Part shown: piece by piece, positions 58,897-64,000 of the stretch | Numbering within the stretch: position 1 is the first letter of the stretch | Layout of the letters: every line of letters begins with the position of its first letter | Program-made: the position numbers and the translations under genes | The notes under the pieces: generated by a model | What the model was told of the DNA's origin: nothing | Databases searched by the model: none | What the model saw: only the letters and a program-made list of their open reading frames with translations | DNA from: Oscillospiraceae bacterium | GTDB taxonomy: Bacteria > Bacillota > Clostridia > Oscillospirales > Ruminococcaceae | DNA: 64,000 nucleotides | Assembly: GCA_017547245.1 (NCBI GenBank) | Contig: JAFYQD010000009.1 | Span: forward strand, 16,802 to 80,801 | Direction of reading: 5' to 3'

Positions 58897-60862
58897 CAAA
58901 TATATCTGTAAGCTTGTTGAAGCAGTCCTATTGGAGCAACAGGCAGGCTTAACCCTGTATGCTCTTAGTCAGGCAATCAATTCTCAATTTAACCTCGCTT
59001 TTACAGAAGAAGAAATTGAGACAGCCATCGCCAAAAAGGGACAAACTCGAATTCTGCTTGTTAATGGAGTGTATTCGCTCTCACCTTCCACCATTCAATC
59101 GCTCGCTGCGCAATCCTCTCTATCCGGAAAGCTGGATTCCATCATCTCAAAATTTGTTAGCACAGAGGCAATTGATGCGCCTGTCTCTGATGTGACATCG
59201 CTTTTGCTAAAATACTTGTATTATTGCTTTAACTCAAATGTTGATAATCTCCTATCTCTGTTTGAAGAGAAAATTACATACAGCGTAAAATCGTTTGAAG
59301 CAAGCACCGAGGAGATTTCGATTATTAACGCTTTTGTCGCATGGGATGATAGCGAAAAAGACGCTATTGTCTACAGTTTGATCGCAACATGTTACGAGTA
59401 CTGCATGCTTACAATCAAAAAAGACAACATTCTTTCGGCTGAACTTTTCAAAGGGAAACGCTTTTATTTGGACGCAAATATCATATTTAGAATGGCTGGT
59501 GTTAATAATGAGGAGCGCAAAACTGTTACCACAGGCTTTGTACATCATTGTCAAAAAGCCGGCATCGAACTTTATTGCACAAGTACAACATTAGATGAGG
59601 TCTATCGTGTAATTACGTCCCAGATAGAGTTCATCCGCGGCATCGCGGGCTCATCAATGCCTGTTAGTAGCAGTGTACTTGAGTCAATTAATCCCTCTAT
59701 GGAGATTAATGACTTCTACAAAATATACTACGAATGGTGTCTTGTACCCGGGAACAAATCCGGAGATTACGTTTCATTTAATCGTTACCTTTTTGATCTT
59801 GTGCAGGACACTTTGCGTCAGCTAAAAATCAAAGAATCAAGTGCTTATAAAGTCGGTTCGTCATCAAAGCCTTTTGCTGAGCACACAACAAGCCTAAAGG
59901 CATACAAAAACAATAAGCGCAAGTGGCGATACACTTCCACCGCTTCCGCAGAGACCGATATTACCAACATACTGGATACCTTAGCCTGGCGAAAAGGGAC
60001 AGGCTCAAGCATTTGGCAAACGAATGATTTCATCGTATCTGCCGATCAGCTATTAATCGGTTGGACGGATAACGCATTCCCCGGCGTCCCCATCGTCGTC
60101 CTCCCCAGCGTATGGCTCTCAATTATTCTGCGTTTTACAGGACGCACCGATGATGACTACAAGTCATTCTGCCTTTTCCTAACCCAACGGCAGCATATTG
60201 GTGATAGCAAATCTATTGATCCCATTCAGCTGTTGCGGAACATCAATTCCAAAACAAGCCAAACAGAAATTAAAGAACAAATCATTGTCGAAATCACGCA
60301 GAACAAAGCTCAATATACGTTTGAAACAGCCGATGACTATGACGCAAACACAGATCGTGCATTTGATAAAGTTCTGGAAGAGTTCTATGGCAAAACGGAA
60401 CAACAGATCAATGATATGCGCGAGGAAATGCGTCAGCAGTTGTCATCCTTGGCCAATGATTCTCAAGAACGAATTGAGGAATGTACACGAATAAGTGCAG
60501 AGGCAGAGCGTGAAAGAACATTGGTTACGCTTTCGAAGAAGCAGGCTGCAGATATAGTGAGCAAGTTCAGAAAAATCAGCAACTATGGGTGGATACTATA
60601 TCTTTTGGCAGGTCTAATGCTCATAGCAGGAATTTGTATCTATGCATTCGAGATATCTCCGCTCTATCCATGGCTCTTAAGCATTCTTCCTACAAAACTT
60701 CATTCTGTAGAGGTCTTTATGGCCGTTTGGGCATTTACCTCTGTTGGAATTGGCTTAATTTTTGCTGCGTTTAACAAAGTAATAGCGCTTCTTGGCAGCG
60801 AGAAAAGAGAAGCGGATTTGTATGATCGCTTCTACAAGAAAAACAAAGGCATGATCTCCTAA
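58832..60862 (+). CDS. PIN-like domain protein with coiled coil and two C-terminal membrane helices
   Basis: 676 residues, family not recognised. The start ATG 58832 has AAGGAGG nine bases upstream; an upstream TTG at 58799 is rejected. Residues 1-100 look like a winged-helix/helical region. A PIN-like nuclease fold is suggested from about 208: KRFYLDANIIFRMAG (Asp 214), TSTTLDEVYRV (Glu 256), TDITNILDTL, and NDFIVSADQLLIG (Asp 399, 405), the usual acidic residues of this RNase fold. About 515-575 is a likely coiled coil rich in Glu/Gln. Two hydrophobic helices (about 587-605 and 627-648) end the protein, so the nuclease part would face the cytoplasm, anchored to the membrane. AT-rich composition. 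Could be a defence effector (inference). Confidence 0.72.
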   Translation: MTEQMLLRFAMILQSQAPSTLNKYICKLVEAVLLEQQAGLTLYALSQAINSQFNLAFTEEEIETAIAKKGQTRILLVNGVYSLSPSTIQSLAAQSSLSGKLDSIISKFVSTEAIDAPVSDVTSLLLKYLYYCFNSNVDNLLSLFEEKITYSVKSFEASTEEISIINAFVAWDDSEKDAIVYSLIATCYEYCMLTIKKDNILSAELFKGKRFYLDANIIFRMAGVNNEERKTVTTGFVHHCQKAGIELYCTSTTLDEVYRVITSQIEFIRGIAGSSMPVSSSVLESINPSMEINDFYKIYYEWCLVPGNKSGDYVSFNRYLFDLVQDTLRQLKIKESSAYKVGSSSKPFAEHTTSLKAYKNNKRKWRYTSTASAETDITNILDTLAWRKGTGSSIWQTNDFIVSADQLLIGWTDNAFPGVPIVVLPSVWLSIILRFTGRTDDDYKSFCLFLTQRQHIGDSKSIDPIQLLRNINSKTSQTEIKEQIIVEITQNKAQYTFETADDYDANTDRAFDKVLEEFYGKTEQQINDMREEMRQQLSSLANDSQERIEECTRISAEAERERTLVTLSKKQAADIVSKFRKISNYGWILYLLAGLMLIAGICIYAFEISPLYPWLLSILPTKLHSVEVFMAVWAFTSVGIGLIFAAFNKVIALLGSEKREADLYDRFYKKNKGMIS

Positions 60863-60904
60863 AAAGATGCGGGAACTTCTGAATTGAAGTTCCCGCATCT
60901 TTTT
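60861..60904. terminator. Bidirectional terminator after the PIN-like gene
   Basis: A perfect 19-bp stem (60861-60879 with 60886-60904), TGAATT loop, A-run before and T-run after. Confidence 0.93.
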
Positions 60905-60966
60905 GTACATAAAACTAACCGAGTTAACCCGCCAGCATCAATGTAGTATTCTGTTTTTTCCCTGTT

Positions 60967-62481
60967 TCAACCTTTATTTCCAGAAAAATCTTCTACCAAA
61001 GCGTTAATAAGAGGATCTGCATCTCCACCTAACTTATCGATAATAACACGGAAAACTTGTTCGAGAATCTTTTTCTCTGTTTTATTGAGCGTTTTGAGAG
61101 CATTGATCGCTTTATACGCTGTCGCGCCTTTGAGGGTACCAATAAGCATGTCCAGTTCATCAAATGCAATTTCCTGATAATATGCCCCGGACTCATCTGC
61201 AATTGCGGAATTAGAAACCGCTTTTTGTACAGATGATAGTTTTTGTGAAAGTCGGGTTTTCGCGGTAATATCGGCACCATTTTCGATGGCATCTACCACA
61301 TCCCGAACAGTCCCTTTGGCTCTTTCCAGTTCCTCCGACAATTCCCGGTTTCGCTTCAAAGATGCCGCTCTTATTTCCTTCGTGATCTCCGCCGCGACCT
61401 TTTGCAACTGTTCAGTTAACACAAAATAAGCAGGTGTCTTCTCAAAATTATCGCGACGAGCATTGGGGATCAATTGTGTGCTTGAAACAAAAACTTCACC
61501 GATTGACCACCCATTAAAGCGAGCATCCTTAAAAACAGTGTTCAGCGTTTGTCCATCGCCAATTTGAATATTTCCTTTTCTTAAACGAATGCCCTTAACA
61601 CTCTTGTCGTAAATACTTCCATGGTAGTTTGTTTTTCCGAGCCAAGCTATTGCCAATACGCTACCATCATTTTGCTTAATTTTGACAAGTTCAATATCAC
61701 TCATACTATCAAACAAGTTTTTTCCTTTATCGACCAAAAAGCTATCTTTATAAGGCTTATAGATCGGCTTGGCAGTATTGCCAAAGGAAACAAGGATATT
61801 GTAAGAATTAACGTCAAGTCCTTCGGTCCGCAAACGTCTGGTAATCTCCTCTCCCCAAACAAAGGCATCCGGATCATACGGAACCGGTGCATTTTGAGAA
61901 ATATAAGAAATTACATTCTCGTAGTCATTAAGTCCAGACGCTTCATCTACCTCGTCCAAGATAACCCTAAAATAGTGAGATGCGCTGTTTTCTGGATATT
62001 GCTCAACAGAATATACTTGTCCAAGAACATCGGTAATCGTAACGTCTCTGTCATCTTTAGCGGTCAAGAGCTGTGACAGCTTTCTGGAATCGATCACTAT
62101 TCTGGTTCCAACATTTTCTGCCGTGACACTGGTTTCAAAAGTTAGTTTCGAGCAATACCCCAGCGCAGCCAATCTGCCAATACCACGGAAGCCTCTGTCA
62201 AACTCAGATGTTTTTTTAGAATTACCGATGCTTATCAGAGTCTGTTCTGCCTCCTGGGCAGAAAGTCCGGTTCCGTTATCAGAAATAACGATGGATCTTT
62301 CTGCCGGAGACAAGTGAATGACGATCTCTGCAACTTTTTCTTCCAGAAGCCCTTGACGCACCGCATTATCAATCGCATCTGCAGCATTCTGTATATACTC
62401 ACGAAAAACCACATATGGATCTGCATACATACCGGTTGTCAACGATTCAAGCGTGTGCTTTCCTATAATAATATTGCTCAT
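60967..62481 (-). CDS. Hsp90/GHKL-type ATPase domain protein
   Basis: 504 residues. The N-terminal ~190 form a GHKL ATPase: N-box FREYIQNAADAID (Glu 28, Asn 32), G1 box ISDNGTGLSA, and G2 GFRGIGRLAALG. The middle domain has QLIPNARRDNFEKTP near residues 345-360, a segment typical of HtpG-like clients that read the gamma-phosphate. The C-terminal ~150 residues are helical with coiled-coil character and no known signature. It differs from HtpG (about 620-650 residues) in length and C-terminus. It starts one base after the stop of the radical-SAM-like gene, with GGAGGG inside that gene, so the two form one translational unit. Defence-related Hsp90-like ATPases are known; this exact pair is not one I recognise. 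Confidence 0.85.
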   Translation of the reverse strand: MSNIIIGKHTLESLTTGMYADPYVVFREYIQNAADAIDNAVRQGLLEEKVAEIVIHLSPAERSIVISDNGTGLSAQEAEQTLISIGNSKKTSEFDRGFRGIGRLAALGYCSKLTFETSVTAENVGTRIVIDSRKLSQLLTAKDDRDVTITDVLGQVYSVEQYPENSASHYFRVILDEVDEASGLNDYENVISYISQNAPVPYDPDAFVWGEEITRRLRTEGLDVNSYNILVSFGNTAKPIYKPYKDSFLVDKGKNLFDSMSDIELVKIKQNDGSVLAIAWLGKTNYHGSIYDKSVKGIRLRKGNIQIGDGQTLNTVFKDARFNGWSIGEVFVSSTQLIPNARRDNFEKTPAYFVLTEQLQKVAAEITKEIRAASLKRNRELSEELERAKGTVRDVVDAIENGADITAKTRLSQKLSSVQKAVSNSAIADESGAYYQEIAFDELDMLIGTLKGATAYKAINALKTLNKTEKKILEQVFRVIIDKLGGDADPLINALVEDFSGNKG

Positions 62482-62482
62482 G

Positions 62483-64000
62483 TTATCCCTCCAGGAATTG
62501 CGAGAACTTTATCTGAATATTCTTGAAAATAGCTTCAGATGTGCTGTTTAGCAATTTCTGGCCAAGCTCTTGGTCATTCATGGTCGCAATTTTTTGCTTA
62601 AAGGCTTCAAAGTTCTGTTCAAGCAAAGTAGCAAGATTCAGCATATTCAATTCACTAATCGCTTTTCGAGCAACGCGATGATCATACTCATTAAGAATCT
62701 TTACATCAACAAAACGACGGTAAATCCTTATCAGCTCAAAATCAACATAGCCGATACCATTTTTCATACAAATGGCATGCCACTTTTGAAGTTGTTTGTC
62801 CGCATCGTAGTCGGTTTCACTCAGATTATTTAGGATATCTCGTACACCTACCTGTCCAAAAAACGAGACAAAATTCTTAAATGGACTTTGAAGTGTGCTG
62901 CCACAAATAAACTCAATGATATCTTTGTAGATATCCGGGAACTCAACCGTTATATAATTTTTCAACAAAGAGAATGTTGGCGAGGCCGGTTCGAGCATTC
63001 CCATAAGGGCAATGACTCGGGGAGTTGTCAAATACAAAAGATATAGCTTTTTGTGGAGATCCGAGGGAATTCCCAACAGCTTTTCAGGCAAAAATTCGTT
63101 GTCTCCGATCAGGGCGACAAACGGGTCAACATTCCCCTCAAGCTGGTCATAAAGGCGATTCCATTCATTAATTCTGCGCTGATTCTTGTCCCAAGCACTC
63201 TTACGGATAGCAAGCTCCTCTGCAGTTTCAGTTGTTCTGCCTCTACCACCCTCACTAAAATGTCCGCGAGCGGCAATCAGTTTATCTGGCATACACAGGT
63301 AACGAACAAATTCATCTGCATCTTTGCCAAAGTCCGCTTCAAAAAACGATCTGCTGCCAACACCCTTGCCTTGCGTAGGGATTAGCATACACTGTACAGC
63401 TCTCAAAAATTTTGCATTCCACTTTGAACCAACATAGCCACGCTCATGGGCGGACAGCGGAATATAACGCATAGGGAAAGAAAATGCGCTGATTCTTGAT
63501 CCTTCCGGTAAACCTTCGTTCATTTCGTCCTTCAAATCAAGAGTAATCCGCATTCTGTTATACAGATCCGCAGGTGTATCTGCAGCATACTGATGGCCCT
63601 TACCGCCAAAATCTTCACTGTTGTAAAGAACATAGTTTGACAGTTCCGTTATTCCATATTTCGCGCAAAGTCTCAACGCGCGCTCATAGGTCTCACGATC
63701 TTCAATATGGTCAAATGCAATTCTCGCGGGGCGCAACGCAATTTCACCTAATCTCTTTGCTTTTGCCTCGGTTAAAAACATTGCATCAAGGCCCTGGTTA
63801 AAGTCAACGTATCGGCGAACGGTCTTTCCGCTCTTAGGATTCACATAGGTGGCTCCCTTACCAAAACCAGCCTCGATAATATCGTCAATAATTTGATTGA
63901 ACTTGGGAGAGCGCAAAACATTGTTATCCATCAGGAGCAAATCTTTTTGCGGACCATACTTTGCATCAATCTTTTTGATTTTTTCTTTGATATCCATATA
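62483..64000 (-). CDS. Radical-SAM-type protein, N-terminus beyond the right edge
   Basis: At least 504 residues; the frame is open to the window edge and an ATG at 63997 is probably internal. The visible part starts in the barrel after the expected CxxxCxxC motif: LLLMDNNVLRSPKFNQIIDD, VDFNQGLDAMFLTEAKAKRL and RPARIAFDHIED are typical of radical-SAM TIM barrels, and FSFPMRYIPLSAHERGYVG follows. The cluster-binding cysteines themselves must lie outside, so the assignment is by the rest of the fold. The C-terminal ~250 residues (about 255-504) are of unknown function. It precedes the Hsp90-like ATPase with a one-base gap; the two products likely act together. Confidence 0.72.
   Translation of the reverse strand, partial: YMDIKEKIKKIDAKYGPQKDLLLMDNNVLRSPKFNQIIDDIIEAGFGKGATYVNPKSGKTVRRYVDFNQGLDAMFLTEAKAKRLGEIALRPARIAFDHIEDRETYERALRLCAKYGITELSNYVLYNSEDFGGKGHQYAADTPADLYNRMRITLDLKDEMNEGLPEGSRISAFSFPMRYIPLSAHERGYVGSKWNAKFLRAVQCMLIPTQGKGVGSRSFFEADFGKDADEFVRYLCMPDKLIAARGHFSEGGRGRTTETAEELAIRKSAWDKNQRRINEWNRLYDQLEGNVDPFVALIGDNEFLPEKLLGIPSDLHKKLYLLYLTTPRVIALMGMLEPASPTFSLLKNYITVEFPDIYKDIIEFICGSTLQSPFKNFVSFFGQVGVRDILNNLSETDYDADKQLQKWHAICMKNGIGYVDFELIRIYRRFVDVKILNEYDHRVARKAISELNMLNLATLLEQNFEAFKQKIATMNDQELGQKLLNSTSEAIFKNIQIKFSQFLEG

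Noticed and set aside
1-64000. CRISPR arrays, rRNA or tRNA genes, insertion sequences, replication origin
   Set aside because: Looked for repeated spacers, cloverleaf-like ends, transposase motifs and DnaA-box clusters; none was seen by eye.

Overview
This 64 kb window looks like the chromosome of an anaerobic Gram-positive bacterium of the class Clostridia, most likely an Oscillospirales (Ruminococcaceae-like) gut organism. That placement is inference from gene content: PolC-type DNA polymerase, the pyrH-frr-uppS-cdsA-rseP-ispG-polC block, IreB, a LexA box of Bacillus/Clostridium type, strong AGGAGG ribosome sites, an anaerobic 2-enoate-reductase-like flavoenzyme and a K+-dependent membrane pyrophosphatase. 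Core genes look GC-rich at third codon positions; the last ~10 kb is visibly more AT-rich.

Layout. 1-8.5 kb: the 3' part of pheT, ireB, a 101-residue unknown, an autoregulated sdpR-sdpI pair and a uvrB-uvrA operon behind a LexA box. 8.7-17 kb: an acetyltransferase, then a leftward operon of CoA-disulfide/persulfide reductase with rhodanese domain, two flavoproteins, sn-glycerol-1-phosphate dehydrogenase, a HAD phosphatase and a DUF1667 protein, preceded by radC. 17-28 kb: an RluA-family synthase, then the leftward pyrH to polC envelope/isoprenoid/replication block, in which dxr is absent from its usual place. 28-33.8 kb: a two-component system, ApbE, a divergent lipoprotein with a degenerate FMN-binding motif, and an NSS transporter. 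33.8-44.5 kb: ispE, fused ispDF with an altered IspF half, citramalate synthase, H+/Na+ pyrophosphatase, paired chromate-transporter halves, nth, a DEAD-box helicase, a CmpB-like membrane protein and trmD. 44.7-53.4 kb: LysR regulator, a VWA protein, an unknown, a macro-domain protein, and an apparent operon of an Old-Yellow-Enzyme-type reductase with the two subunits of aconitase X, then an alpha/beta hydrolase.

53.4-64 kb is an accessory island that runs off the right edge. It holds a Fic-fold protein that has lost both its catalytic His and its inhibitory Glu, a DUF6061-like protein, a DUF5986-like/XRE-ImmA pair, a Cys-containing mobile-element protein, divergent XRE and SLOG genes sharing an inverted-repeat operator, a short terminated transcript, a PIN-like protein with two C-terminal membrane helices, and a two-gene unit of a radical-SAM-type protein (N-terminus outside the window) with an Hsp90/GHKL-type ATPase. 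No integrase, transposase, CRISPR array, tRNA or rRNA was found.

How it works together: three of the MEP-pathway enzymes (ispG, ispE, ispDF) plus uppS and cdsA feed undecaprenyl-phosphate and phospholipid synthesis. The AcnX plus enoate-reductase genes suggest a dehydrate-then-reduce route for an unknown hydroxy acid. The island has the composition of defence and stress genes carried on a mobile element. All family assignments are by eye from protein sequence; none has been checked against a database.
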